15,889 nt of DNA from JALZDI01 sp036259355 (lineage in GTDB: Bacteria; Actinomycetota; Actinomycetes; Propionibacteriales; Nocardioidaceae). The notes beneath the pieces are model-generated. The model worked only from the letters and a program-made list of their open reading frames with translations. It had not been told where the DNA came from and ran no database searches. Of this stretch, positions 1 to 7,957 are shown one piece after another. The position numbers were made by a program, and so were the translations under genes. Within the stretch, counting starts at the first letter, position 1. Each line of letters opens with the position of its first letter. The stretch spans positions 1 through 15,889 of the forward strand of contig DATABY010000227.1 of the NCBI GenBank assembly GCA_036259355.1, given 5' to 3'.

Positions 1-57
1 AGGTCGTCGAGCCGGGCCTTTCCAATGGCGCACCGTTCATGCGGCACACTTGGCGGC

Positions 58-522
58 ATGTCCGCTGACGAGACCGCATCGGAGCCGGCCCGCGACCGCC
101 GGGTGCGGGGACGGCGCCGGGTCGTGGGTCGCCGCGACCCGCGGATGCCGTATCCCGTCGCGGCCGCCGCGGTCGGTGTGCTGGTGGCGGTGATGGCGCG
201 GGGGCTCATCTTCGGTGGCGAGCAGGCGTGCGACACGATCCGAGGTACGTCGTCCTGCGGTAGCGCGGGCGGCTTCATGCTGCTCGTCATCGCCGCGCTG
301 ATGATCTACGTCGGCATGCTGCTGCTGCGCTTCCTGACCGTCCCCGAGCCGGGTGTCACGAGCATGCTCGGCGTGGCGCTGCTCGCCATCGCGGTGCTCA
401 CCGTGCTGCTCGAGCACATCTTCTCCCCGTGGATGTGGATCGTGCTGCCTGCGCTGGCGGCCGTGGTCTACGCGTTCGCGGCGTGGGCGGCCGCCAAGCT
501 GGCGGAGCTCGGCAGCACCTGA
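58..522 (+). CDS. Small integral membrane protein, unknown function
   Basis: I do not recognise a family. With the start at 58 the product is 154 residues. The N-terminus is charged and Arg-rich (about residues 1-35), as expected for a cytoplasmic tail. Four hydrophobic stretches follow, beginning near PYPVAAAAVGVLVAVMARG, then GGFMLLVIAALMIYVGMLL, then SMLGVALLAIAVLTVLL, then WIVLPALAAVVYAFAAW. A short loop with two cysteines (ACDTIRGTSSCG) between the first two segments could form a disulfide outside the membrane. An in-frame ATG at 25 is possible, but the extra 11 residues look unconserved in character and 58 gives the more natural N-terminus; neither start has a strong Shine-Dalgarno. The next gene follows on the same strand after 26 bases, so the two may be co-transcribed. 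Confidence 0.7.
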   Translation: MSADETASEPARDRRVRGRRRVVGRRDPRMPYPVAAAAVGVLVAVMARGLIFGGEQACDTIRGTSSCGSAGGFMLLVIAALMIYVGMLLLRFLTVPEPGVTSMLGVALLAIAVLTVLLEHIFSPWMWIVLPALAAVVYAFAAWAAAKLAELGST

Positions 523-548
523 GCACGCGGCATTCGGCGCCGATCACC

Positions 549-1244
549 ATGGATCCCGACCCGGCCGCCCAGCCGTGGTGCTACCCCGGCCGTGCCGCGA
601 CCTGCTCCGGCCTGCTCGACGGCGACCGGTTCCTGCCGCGGGCGTCGTCCGAGCTGTGGCACCTGGCCGGCGACCGCTCGGCCCTCGTGGCGGTGGGGTC
701 CAACGGCTCGCCGGCGGTCCTGTACCGGAAGCTGGCCCGGCACGGTGTCGTCGGGAGGGTTCCGCTGATCACCGGCACCCTGAGCGGCTGCGCGGTAGGA
801 CACAGCGCGCACGTCAGTGTCCCCGGTTTCGTCGCGGCCGCTCCCTACCGTGCCCGCGATGCGGTCAGCCGGGTCGTCGTGTCCCTGCTCGACGAGCGGC
901 AGGTCGCGTGCCTCGACCGGACCGAGCCCAACTACGTGCGTCGACGTCTGTCGCCCGGCGGCTGTGTGCTCGACCTCGAGGGCGGGGTCCGGCCGGCGAC
1001 GTTCGACCTGTACGACAGCCGGTGGGGCGTGCTCGCACCGCCCGGTCGCCCGCCGCTGCCGTTCGGCTCGCAGGAGGATCTGCATGCCTACCTGCGCGGG
1101 CAGTGGGCGGCGTACCTGGGGCTGCTCGGGTCCGGCACGGCGCGCCACGCCATGCACCGGCTGGCGGCGGACGTCGACCTGCGCACGCGGGTGCGCGAAG
1201 CCCTCGCAGCGACCGGCTGGGCGCGGCCCAGCGGTCTGGAGTGA
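549..1244 (+). CDS. Hypothetical protein, possible gamma-glutamylcyclotransferase-like fold
   Basis: 231-residue soluble protein, not confidently recognised. The ATG at 549 was chosen because the open frame upstream overlaps the preceding membrane gene and reads as a shadow. Two short stretches recall gamma-glutamylcyclotransferase-like proteins: a Gly-Ser-Asn element (VAVGSNGSPAVLYRKL, about residues 42-57), similar to the YGSN substrate loop, and LLDERQVACLDRTEPNYVRR, similar to the LD..E..Y.R pattern of that fold. The tyrosine before GSN is a valine here, so catalytic activity is doubtful. The fold call is inference; the order of the motifs supports it but the similarity is weak. It lies 34 bases from the convergent asd gene. 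Confidence 0.6.
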   Translation: MDPDPAAQPWCYPGRAATCSGLLDGDRFLPRASSELWHLAGDRSALVAVGSNGSPAVLYRKLARHGVVGRVPLITGTLSGCAVGHSAHVSVPGFVAAAPYRARDAVSRVVVSLLDERQVACLDRTEPNYVRRRLSPGGCVLDLEGGVRPATFDLYDSRWGVLAPPGRPPLPFGSQEDLHAYLRGQWAAYLGLLGSGTARHAMHRLAADVDLRTRVREALAATGWARPSGLE

Positions 1245-1245
1245 C

Positions 1246-1261
1246 CGGGGCGCAGTCCCCG
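1246..1261. terminator. Possible bidirectional hairpin terminator between convergent genes
   Basis: In the 34-base gap between two convergent stop codons, CGGGG (1246-1250) and CCCCG (1257-1261) can form a 5-bp all-GC stem with a 6-base loop. There is no T tract on either strand. The placement between convergent genes is what suggests termination; the stem alone is short. Confidence 0.3.
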
Positions 1262-1278
1262 CCTCGAGTGGCGCCCGC

Positions 1279-2357
<1,079 letters not shown>

Positions 2358-2361
<4 letters not shown>

Positions 2362-2879
2362 CGGCCGGTTCCTCCATATACAACGGCTTCGACCTCGTCG
2401 CTCTCGAGGTCGAACGCAGCGTGCGCGGACGCGACGGCCGCGTCGATCTGGTCCTCGTCGACGATGACGGAGATACGGATCTCCGACGTCGAGATCATCT
2501 CGATGTTGACCCCGGCCGAGGCGAGCGAGGCGAAGAACTTCGCGGTCACGCCGGGGTGCGAGCGCATGCCGGCACCGACGAGGGACACCTTGCCGATCCG
2601 GTCGTCGTACAGCAGTTGCTCGTAGCCGACCTCGTCCTTGAGGCGGGACAGCGAGGTCATGGCGACCTGACCGTCGCTGCGCGGCAGCGTGAACGAGATG
2701 TCGGTGCGGTTGGTGGCCGCGGCCGAGATGTTCTGCACGATCATGTCGATGTTGATGCCGGAGTCGGACAGCGACTCGAAGATGCGCGCGGCCTCGCCGA
2801 CCTTGTCGGGTACGCCGACCACGGTGATCTTGGCCTCGCTGCGGTCATGGGCGACTCCGGAAATGATCGCCTGTTCCAT
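2358..2879 (-). CDS. Candidate internal start for the aspartate kinase beta subunit
   Basis: In Corynebacterium glutamicum and Bacillus, lysC makes a full-length alpha chain and, from an internal in-frame start, a beta chain of about 170 residues holding the ACT domains. Here an in-frame ATG at 2879 begins MEQAIISGVAHDRSEAK, the same position as the corynebacterial beta start. It is preceded by GGAG with 8 bases of spacing. The product would be 173 residues. This rests on position and the ribosome site only; actual use is inferred. Confidence 0.55.
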
Positions 2880-3623
2880 CTCGTCCACTCCAGTGCTGTC
2901 GACCCACGTGCCCTGCTTCTGTGAGAAGGAGGAGCGCACGTGGATGGGGATGTTGTAACGGCGGGCGTACTCGACGCAGCGCAGGTGCAGGATCTTGGCG
3001 CCGCAGGCGGCCATCTCCAGCATCTCCTCGTAGGAGACGCGGGGGATCCGCCGGGCAGCCGGCACGATGCGCGGGTCGGCGGTGAACACGCCGTCGACAT
3101 CGGTGTAGATCTCGCACACGTCCGCGTTCAGCGCGGCCGCCAGTGCGACCGCCGTCGTGTCGGAGCCGCCGCGCCCGAGCGTGGTGATGTTCTTGGTGTC
3201 CTGCGAGACGCCCTGGAACCCCGCGACGATCGCGATGTGTCCGTCGCCGAGCGAGGTCTGGATACGACCCGGCGTCACGTCGATGATCTTGGCCTTGCCG
3301 TGCGACTCGTCGGTGATCACGCCGGCCTGGCTGCCGGTGAACGACTGCGCCTCGTGGCCGAGGTTGGCGATCGCCATCGCCAGCACGGCCATCGAGATGC
3401 GTTCGCCGGCGGTCAGCAGCATGTCGAGCTCGCGTGCCGGTGGCAGCGGCGACACCTGCTGTGCCAGGTCGATCAGGTCGTCGGTGGAGTCCCCCATCGC
3501 CGAGACCACGACCACCACCTGGTTGCCGGCCTTCTTGGTGTCAACGATGCGTTGAGCGACGCGCTTGATGCCCTCTGCATCGGCCACCGAGGATCCGCCG
3601 TACTTTTGCACGACTATGCCCAC
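2358..3623 (-). CDS. lysC: Aspartate kinase
   Basis: Phosphorylates aspartate to open the aspartate-family pathway and is normally feedback-regulated by lysine and threonine. With the GTG start at 3623 it has 421 residues, close to the mycobacterial and corynebacterial enzymes. The N-terminal amino-acid kinase domain begins VVQKYGGSSVADAEG and contains SAMGDSTDD, the LLTAGERIS element and TTLGRGGSDTTAVALAAAL. EIYTDVDGVFTADPR marks the end of the catalytic core. The C-terminal third holds two ACT domains (AKITVVGVPDKVGEAARIF and KVSLVGAGMRSHPGVTAKFF). The GTG is preferred over an ATG at 3650 because GGAG lies at a good distance upstream and homologues begin just before VVQKYGG. The stop overlaps asd by four bases. 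Confidence 0.96.
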
Positions 3624-3653
3624 GGATGCTCCTGCTCTCGAGCCGAACATGAC

Positions 3654-3681
3654 TTGGTACGCCGAGCGGCGCAGCGGTCAA
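3654..3681 (-). promoter_or_regulatory. Candidate housekeeping promoter for lysC-asd
   Basis: TTGACC (3681-3676) matches five of six bases of the -35 consensus. A 16-base spacer leads to a weak -10, TACCAA (3659-3654). Transcription would start about 20 to 25 bases before the GTG of lysC and would exclude the ATG at 3650 as start. The -10 is poor, so this is tentative. Confidence 0.4.
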
Positions 3682-3718
3682 GTGTAACGGGAGCACCTGA
3701 GCGACACGCCCGGCGCAC

Positions 3719-3734
3719 CGTGAGCGGACTCACG
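3719..3734. repeat. Short hairpin between DUF5063 gene and lysC
   Basis: CGTGAG and CTCACG form a 6-bp perfect inverted repeat with a 4-base loop in the 160-base gap downstream of the DUF5063 gene and upstream of lysC. No T tract follows. It may weaken read-through from the upstream operon or may be incidental. Confidence 0.35.
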
Positions 3735-3783
3735 CGCCCGGTCCGGACAGCCGACATTCCACGCGGCGTCTCTGCCGGGGAGG

Positions 3784-4353
3784 TCAGGGTGTGACGACCG
3801 CCTCACCGGTGGCGTCGAGACGGTCGTGGGCGACGACCGACTGCAGCGCGCGAAGCACGGCCGAGGCCTCGGTCCCCCACGACGACACGTAGCTGAACTG
3901 CCACCACCACAGCGCCTCGTCGGCGCGCCCGGCGCGGTAGTGACGCAGGCCGTGCGCGACCGAGGAGGCGATGTCGGCCAGGTCGTCGGACAGGCTCGCG
4001 TGCAGCAGCTCCGGCGGCTCGGCGTAGGGGTCGAAGACCTCGGTGAACCCGTCGATGTCGCCGAGCAGCAGCGCCAGCCGCTCACGCAGCTCGTCGAGGT
4101 CGTCCTCGGGGCCGGTGTCGGGCTCCCACTGCTCCTGCGGCACGAAGTCGGTCTGCACGCCGAGGCGGCCGCCGGCCAGCAGCAGCTGCGAGACCTCGAG
4201 CAGCAGCAGGGGGACGGCGCGCCCCGGGTCGTCGCTGCGGGCGATCTCGCGTAGCGCGAGCAGGAAGCTCTCGACCTGGTCGGCGATTCCCTGCGCCAGG
4301 TCCTCCAGGTCGCTCGACATCCGCCTGGACACCCGACGTGTGCTCTCACTCAT
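3784..4353 (-). CDS. DUF5063 domain-containing protein
   Basis: 189-residue acidic cytoplasmic protein of unknown biochemical function. Its position directly downstream of recR and the sequence style (LALREIARSDDPGRAVPLLLLEVSQLLLAGG, and a tail rich in Trp with ALWWWQFSYVSSWGTEASAVLRALQ) match the DUF5063 family found beside recR in many actinobacteria. It is mainly helical, without membrane segments or recognisable catalytic motifs. The ATG at 4353 was chosen because it overlaps the recR stop (ATGAGTGA) and has GGGAGG about 10 bases upstream. A longer frame to 4416 would run deep into recR. The overlap implies coupled translation with recR. The family name comes from memory of sequence and neighbourhood. 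Confidence 0.8.
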   Translation of the reverse strand: MSESTRRVSRRMSSDLEDLAQGIADQVESFLLALREIARSDDPGRAVPLLLLEVSQLLLAGGRLGVQTDFVPQEQWEPDTGPEDDLDELRERLALLLGDIDGFTEVFDPYAEPPELLHASLSDDLADIASSVAHGLRHYRAGRADEALWWWQFSYVSSWGTEASAVLRALQSVVAHDRLDATGEAVVTP

Positions 4354-4945
4354 CGACCGATCGCCTCCCCTCGAACGCCCTACCCAGGGTGACCTCGTCC
4401 GCATACTCAAGGTCACCGCCTACGGGCAGTCCACTAGCAAGTCGGGTGATACGCAACCCCATCGGCCTCAGAAGCCGGGTGAGATAGGTAGAGGTGGCCT
4501 CACCCTCCAGGTTGGGGTCGGTGGCGAGGATCACCTCGGTGACCGCCCCGTCGGCCAGCCGCTGCATGAGCTCCTTGATCCGCAGGTCGTCCGGGCCGAC
4601 ACCCTCGATCGGGCTGATCGCCCCGCCCAGCACGTGGTAACGCCCGCGGTACTCGCGGGTCCGCTCGATCGCGACGACGTCCTTGGACTCCTCGACGACA
4701 CAGACCACATGGGGGTCGCGGCGCGGGTCGCGGCAGATCCGGCACTCCTCGTCCTCGGACACGTTGCCGCAGGTCACACAGAACCGGACCCGGTCCTTGA
4801 CCTCGAGCAGCACCTCGGCCAGCCGGCGGACGTCGGTGGGTTCGGCGCTGAGCACGTGGAACGCGATGCGCTGCGCGCTCTTGGGGCCCACCCCCGGCAG
4901 CCGACCGAGCTCGTCGATGAGGTCCTGGACGATGCCTTCGTACAC
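4346..4945 (-). CDS. recR: Recombination protein RecR
   Basis: RecR acts with RecF and RecO to load RecA on gapped DNA during recombinational repair. The 199-residue product has the family layout: an N-terminal helix-hairpin-helix (DELGRLPGVGPKSAQRIAFH, residues 11-30), a four-cysteine zinc finger (Cys56, Cys59, Cys68, Cys71 in FCVTCG...ECRICRD), a Toprim domain beginning VVCVVEESKDVVAIE, and the C-terminal GDLEYADEVTLGRAFEGRR. The length is typical. It lies 18 bases downstream of the YbaB gene and overlaps the DUF5063 gene by 8 bases, as part of a dnaX-ybaB-recR cluster that is conserved widely in bacteria. Confidence 0.97.
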   Translation of the reverse strand: MYEGIVQDLIDELGRLPGVGPKSAQRIAFHVLSAEPTDVRRLAEVLLEVKDRVRFCVTCGNVSEDEECRICRDPRRDPHVVCVVEESKDVVAIERTREYRGRYHVLGGAISPIEGVGPDDLRIKELMQRLADGAVTEVILATDPNLEGEATSTYLTRLLRPMGLRITRLASGLPVGGDLEYADEVTLGRAFEGRRSVDE

Positions 4946-4963
4946 GCTGCCGCAATGCTTTCT

Positions 4964-5326
4964 CTAGAAGCCAAGCTGCGGTCCGCCGCCCGGGCCGGGA
5001 GCGTCGCCGCCACCGAGGCCGCCGGCCAGCGGACCGAGCTGTTGGGCGGCCATCTCGTGCGCGCTCTGCACGGCGTTCTGGACGGCCGCGACCACGAGGT
5101 CGGCGAGGGTCTCGGTATCCGCTGGGTCACACGCCTCCGGCTTGATCTCCAGCCCGGTCAGGTCGCCGGTTCCGGTCACCGTGGCCGTCACCAGGCCACC
5201 ACCGGAACTGCCCTCCACGCGCGTCTCGGCCAGCTTCTGCTGCGCCTCCATCAGCTGCTGCTGCATCTGCTGGGCCTGCTCGAGCAGCTGGTTCATGTCG
5301 GGCTGGTCGCCTGAACCTGGGAACAC
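4964..5326 (-). CDS. YbaB/EbfC family nucleoid-associated protein
   Basis: Small DNA-binding protein (120 residues) that works as a dimer on the nucleoid. The N-terminal half is a Gln/Met-rich helix (LLEQAQQMQQQLMEAQQKLAET), then a Gly-rich turn and a beta hairpin (GGGLVTATVTGTGDLTGLEIKPEA), then a second helix (ADLVVAAVQNAVQSAHEMAAQQL). The C-terminal tail is Gly/Pro-rich and disordered. The start is GTG at 5326, with GGAG 7 bases upstream; an in-frame ATG 10 codons later is possible. It lies 51 bases downstream of dnaX and 18 bases upstream of recR, the usual operon position. Confidence 0.94.
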   Translation of the reverse strand: MFPGSGDQPDMNQLLEQAQQMQQQLMEAQQKLAETRVEGSSGGGLVTATVTGTGDLTGLEIKPEACDPADTETLADLVVAAVQNAVQSAHEMAAQQLGPLAGGLGGGDAPGPGGGPQLGF

Positions 5327-5377
5327 GGGTCACTCCTTCGTCGGAACCTGCGTCGAGCCTACGGCGGGCCGCCATGA

Positions 5378-7399
5378 CTACTCGTGCGGGATCTCCTCGA
5401 TGACCCGGGCCCCCAGCTCGCGCTCCAGCAGCTCGTCGTGGCCCAGCCCCGCGTCGTCGGCGTCGGGGTCGTCGGGGTGGGCCTCGTCGTCGGAGCTCGG
5501 CGCCTGGTCCTCGCCGCCGGAGTCCCCGCGGTTGCGGGTCGGCCGGATGGCGCCGCGGGCCTGTCCGACGCTCTCGGCCGACGCCTTCGGCGCGGGCGCG
5601 CGAGGCGGCTGGTCGGGGGCGGCAGGCGTCGCCGGCTCGGTTGACGGCTGGGCCACCGCCGCCGGCTGGGCCGAGATGCGGGGAGTGGCACGCCCGGAGC
5701 CGTGCCCATGACTGGGGGCGGACCCCTTGGCGTCCACGATCGCCTCGACCCGCCAGTCGACGCCGAGGACGTCGATCATCGCCTGCCGGACGTACTCCTG
5801 GTGGTCGCTGCGGTTGATGAACGTGTCGCGGATGCCGGGCGTGGAGAACCCGAGCGTCAGCACGCCGGCGCCGGCGTCCACCACACGGGCGTTGTGGCTG
5901 ATGAGGCTCCACGTGGTGCGCTTGAACCGGGCCAGGCGGGCCAGCACCTCGTCCCACAGCCGGCGTACCTCGGTCACCCCCATGCCGGTTTCGGCCGGTG
6001 CGGCGGTCGCGGCTTCAGGGGTCGGTGCGGGCGCGGACTTAGGTGCGGGCGGCTCGGGTGCGGCCGGCTCGGGTACGGCCGGCTCGGGCGCGGGCGGCTC
6101 GGGTGCGGGCGCAACCTCGTCGGCGACCCGGTCCCGTGCCGGCACCGGCTGCGGAGCCGCCTGCGGGGCCGCTTCCGGGGCCGGGTCGGAGGCCGCCGGG
6201 CGCGGCGGCTCCTCGGCGGAGACGGTGCCGCCGATCGCCATCCGCCGCTCGATCCGGTCGATGCGGGCGTGGATGCCCTCGGTGGAGTCGTCGGCGCCGG
6301 GCAGCAGCACGCGGGCGCAGAGCAGCTCGAGCAGGAGCCGGGGCGCGGTCGCACCTCGCATGTCGGTGAGGCCCTGACTGATGATGTCGGCGGCCCGGGC
6401 CAGGTCCGCCCGCCCGAACCGGGTGGCCTGCGCGGTGAGCCGCTCGGCCTGGTCCTCGGGGACGTCGATGATGCCCTTGGCCGGCGCGTCGGGCACGGCC
6501 TCGATGATCACCAGGTCGCGCAGCCGCCGCAGCAGGTCCTCGCCGAAACGGCGGGGGTCCTGGCCGGTTTCGATGACCTTGTCGATGACGCTGAACACCG
6601 CGCCGCCGTCGGCGACGGCGAACGCGTCGACGACCTCGTCGAGCAGCGACTCCGGGGTGTAGCCGAGCAGCGCCGTGGCGGCGGGGTACGTCACCCCCTC
6701 GCCGCCGGATCCGCCGATCAGCTGGTCGAGCACGCTCAGCGTGTCCCGCACCGACCCGGCGCCGGCGCGCACCACCAGCGGCAGCACCGCGGCGTCGACC
6801 TGGACGCCCTCCCGCTCGCACACCTGCGCGAGGTAGTCGCCGAGCACCTTCGGCGGCACCAGCCGGAACGGGTAGTGGTGGGTGCGCGACCGGATGGTGC
6901 CGATGACCTTGTCGGGCTCGGTGGTCGCGAACACGAACTTCAGGTGCGGCGGCGGTTCCTCGACCAGCTTCAGCAGGGCGTTGAAGCCCTGCGGGGTGAC
7001 CATGTGCGCCTCGTCGACGATGTAGACCTTGTAGCGGGAGCTGACCGGCGCGAAGAACGCGCGCTCGCGCAGGTCACGGGCGTCGTCGACACCGCCGTGG
7101 CTGGCCGCGTCGATCTCGATCACGTCGATGGAACCGGGCCCGCCGCGGGCCAGGTTGCGGCACGATTCGCACTCGCCGCACGGCTCCGGTGTCGGGCCCT
7201 GCTCGCAGTTCAGGGCACGGGCCAGGATGCGCGCGCTGGTGGTCTTGCCACAGCCACGCGGGCCCGAGAAGAGATAGGCGTGGTGCACGCGGTTGTTGGC
7301 CAGCGCCTGCTGCAGCGGTCGGGTGACGTGGTCCTGCCCGATCACCTCGCCGAACGTCTCCGGGCGGTAGCGCCGGTAGAGAGCCAGGGGTGCGTCCAC
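5378..7399 (-). CDS. dnaX: DNA polymerase III subunits gamma and tau
   Basis: Clamp-loader ATPase of the replicative polymerase. With the GTG at 7399 it has 673 residues. AAA+ features: Walker A GPRGCGKT (residues 46-53), a zinc-binding module with Cys65, Cys74, Cys77 and Cys80, Walker B VYIVDEAH (125-132), sensor 1 region FVFATTEP, and the SRC element IRSRTHH. A long Pro/Ala/Glu linker with pentapeptide repeats joins this core to a C-terminal tau-like domain (WDEVLARLARFKRTTWSLI onward). The acidic tail ends LLERELGARVIEEIPHE. A longer frame to 7576 would overlap the SRP RNA and start far before LALYRRYRP, so it was rejected. The GTG lies 7 bases after a TAGGGT box, suggesting a leaderless mRNA. 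Confidence 0.96.
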   Translation of the reverse strand: MDAPLALYRRYRPETFGEVIGQDHVTRPLQQALANNRVHHAYLFSGPRGCGKTTSARILARALNCEQGPTPEPCGECESCRNLARGGPGSIDVIEIDAASHGGVDDARDLRERAFFAPVSSRYKVYIVDEAHMVTPQGFNALLKLVEEPPPHLKFVFATTEPDKVIGTIRSRTHHYPFRLVPPKVLGDYLAQVCEREGVQVDAAVLPLVVRAGAGSVRDTLSVLDQLIGGSGGEGVTYPAATALLGYTPESLLDEVVDAFAVADGGAVFSVIDKVIETGQDPRRFGEDLLRRLRDLVIIEAVPDAPAKGIIDVPEDQAERLTAQATRFGRADLARAADIISQGLTDMRGATAPRLLLELLCARVLLPGADDSTEGIHARIDRIERRMAIGGTVSAEEPPRPAASDPAPEAAPQAAPQPVPARDRVADEVAPAPEPPAPEPAVPEPAAPEPPAPKSAPAPTPEAATAAPAETGMGVTEVRRLWDEVLARLARFKRTTWSLISHNARVVDAGAGVLTLGFSTPGIRDTFINRSDHQEYVRQAMIDVLGVDWRVEAIVDAKGSAPSHGHGSGRATPRISAQPAAVAQPSTEPATPAAPDQPPRAPAPKASAESVGQARGAIRPTRNRGDSGGEDQAPSSDDEAHPDDPDADDAGLGHDELLERELGARVIEEIPHE
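6051..6110. repeat. Four tandem 15-bp repeats inside dnaX
   Basis: Four head-to-tail 15-base units, each beginning ggctcggg, differ at a few positions. On the coding (minus) strand each encodes a pentapeptide of the type xPEP plus Ala or Pro, in the disordered linker between the ATPase core and the C-terminal domain of DnaX. Being in-frame multiples of 15, copy-number change would not break the gene. Confidence 0.85.
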
Positions 7400-7406
7400 G
7401 CCGGAA

Positions 7407-7412
7407 ACCCTA
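7407..7412 (-). promoter_or_regulatory. -10 box for a probable leaderless dnaX transcript
   Basis: TAGGGT on the minus strand fits the actinobacterial TANNNT -10 motif and ends 7 bases before the GTG of dnaX, which would put the transcription start on or next to the start codon. There is no Shine-Dalgarno before this GTG, which agrees with leaderless initiation. No clear -35 was seen. Confidence 0.5.
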
Positions 7413-7483
7413 ACCGTGCGGACCGACCGGGCACAGGGCGACGTCCAGACGGCGCGCACCCGACCGCGTCCGGGCATGAAAGA

Positions 7484-7567
7484 CCCCTCGCGCACCCGGT
7501 AGAGCCTGCTTACCCTTGCTGCCTTCCGGCCCTGGGGGAGTTGGGCAGGATGCCGCCGCGCGAGGGG
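7484..7567 (-). ncRNA. ffs: Small bacterial signal recognition particle RNA (4.5S type)
   Basis: The minus strand carries the conserved apical domain that binds Ffh: CAGGGCCGGAAGGCAGCAAG, then GGTAAGCAGG. This matches the GGUCCGGAAGG...GCAGCC loop of 4.5S RNA. The ends CGCGAGGGG and CCCCTCGCG (7567-7559 and 7492-7484) pair perfectly to close the hairpin, giving an 84-base core; the mature ends may extend a few bases each way. It lies directly upstream of dnaX and back to back with tRNA-Ser, as in mycobacteria. It works with Ffh in co-translational targeting of membrane proteins. Confidence 0.94.
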
Positions 7568-7575
7568 CTGCAGCA

Positions 7576-7581
7576 AGTGTA
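7576..7581 (-). promoter_or_regulatory. -10 box of the SRP RNA promoter
   Basis: TACACT on the minus strand is a good TANNNT -10 and ends 8 bases before the first paired base of the SRP RNA, so transcription would begin at about 7568. A matching -35 at 16-18 bases is not evident. Confidence 0.5.
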
Positions 7582-7629
7582 GGGGACCGTCTCAACGAGG
7601 CTCGATTTCGGGCCGCGCGTGACACCCGA

Positions 7630-7635
7630 TAGCCT
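7630..7635 (+). promoter_or_regulatory. Possible -10 box of the tRNA-Ser gene
   Basis: TAGCCT ends 7 bases before the first base of the tRNA and fits TANNNT. The region 18 bases further upstream (TTTCGG) is a poor -35. Tentative. Confidence 0.35.
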
Positions 7636-7642
7636 CTGCGGC

Positions 7643-7730
7643 GGAGGATTCGCCTAGTGGCCTAGGGCGCACGCTTGGAAAGCGTGTTGGGGGCAACCCC
7701 TCGCGGGTTCGAATCCCGCATCCTCCGCCA
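7643..7730 (+). tRNA. tRNA-Ser (anticodon GGA)
   Basis: Complete 88-base class II tRNA. The acceptor stem is GGAGGAT/ATCCTCC, the anticodon stem CACGC/GCGTG encloses loop TTGGAAA with anticodon GGA at 7677-7679, and a long variable arm TTGGGGGCAACCCC follows. The T arm contains GGTTCGAATCC, and CCA is encoded at 7728-7730. The long variable arm and the GGA anticodon identify serine (UCC/UCU codons). Confidence 0.97.
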
Positions 7731-7747
7731 CCCCTCACCAGGTGCGA

Positions 7748-7784
7748 GCGCCGGGGCGATTCCGTTCAGGCTTCGCCCGGGCGC
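7748..7784 (+). terminator. Candidate terminator hairpin after tRNA-Ser
   Basis: GCGCCGGGGCG (7748-7758) and CGCCCGGGCGC (7774-7784) form an 11-bp stem with one mismatch and a 15-base loop, starting 18 bases after the tRNA CCA. No T tract follows, which is common for actinobacterial terminators. Confidence 0.5.
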
Positions 7785-7909
7785 TGTCGCGCTCGGCAAA
7801 GGAAACATCATTCGCACGTGCCTGTGGATCGCTGCCGGTAGCGTCCGAGTTACTAGTTCAGGAAGCCTCCAGTCGGACTCTTGTTGAGCCAGTTGAGAGG
7901 CGGGGCGTC

Positions 7910-7957
7910 ATGAGGACGTCGCAGGGTCACATCCATCCAGTCCGCGCCGGCAGATGA
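7910..7957 (+). CDS. 15-codon leader ORF overlapping the sigma factor start
   Basis: An ATG at 7910 opens a 15-residue frame (MRTSQGHIHPVRAGR) whose TGA overlaps the sigma factor ATG as ATGA at 7954-7957. It has a Shine-Dalgarno-like GAGAGG 9 bases upstream, whereas the sigma ATG has none of its own. This is the layout of a leader peptide that controls translation of the next gene by coupling. The peptide resembles nothing I know. The stretch 7785-7909 upstream holds no gene that I can see. Confidence 0.5.
   Translation: MRTSQGHIHPVRAGR

Noticed and set aside
3624..3650. ATG start for lysC at 3650
   Set aside because: No Shine-Dalgarno, too close to the candidate promoter, and homologues start just before VVQKYGG; the GTG at 3623 has GGAG at a good distance.
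7400..7576. Extended dnaX start at 7576
   Set aside because: It would translate the SRP RNA gene, and homologues begin close to the LALYRRYRP segment.
5702..7582. Forward ORF of 626 codons
   Set aside because: It is antisense to dnaX, whose motifs are unmistakable; the forward product is low-complexity Arg/Gly/Val/Asp sequence.
7801..7826. GGAAAC upstream of the sigma gene as an ECF-type -35
   Set aside because: No matching -10 (CGTC or GTT type) at the expected spacing.
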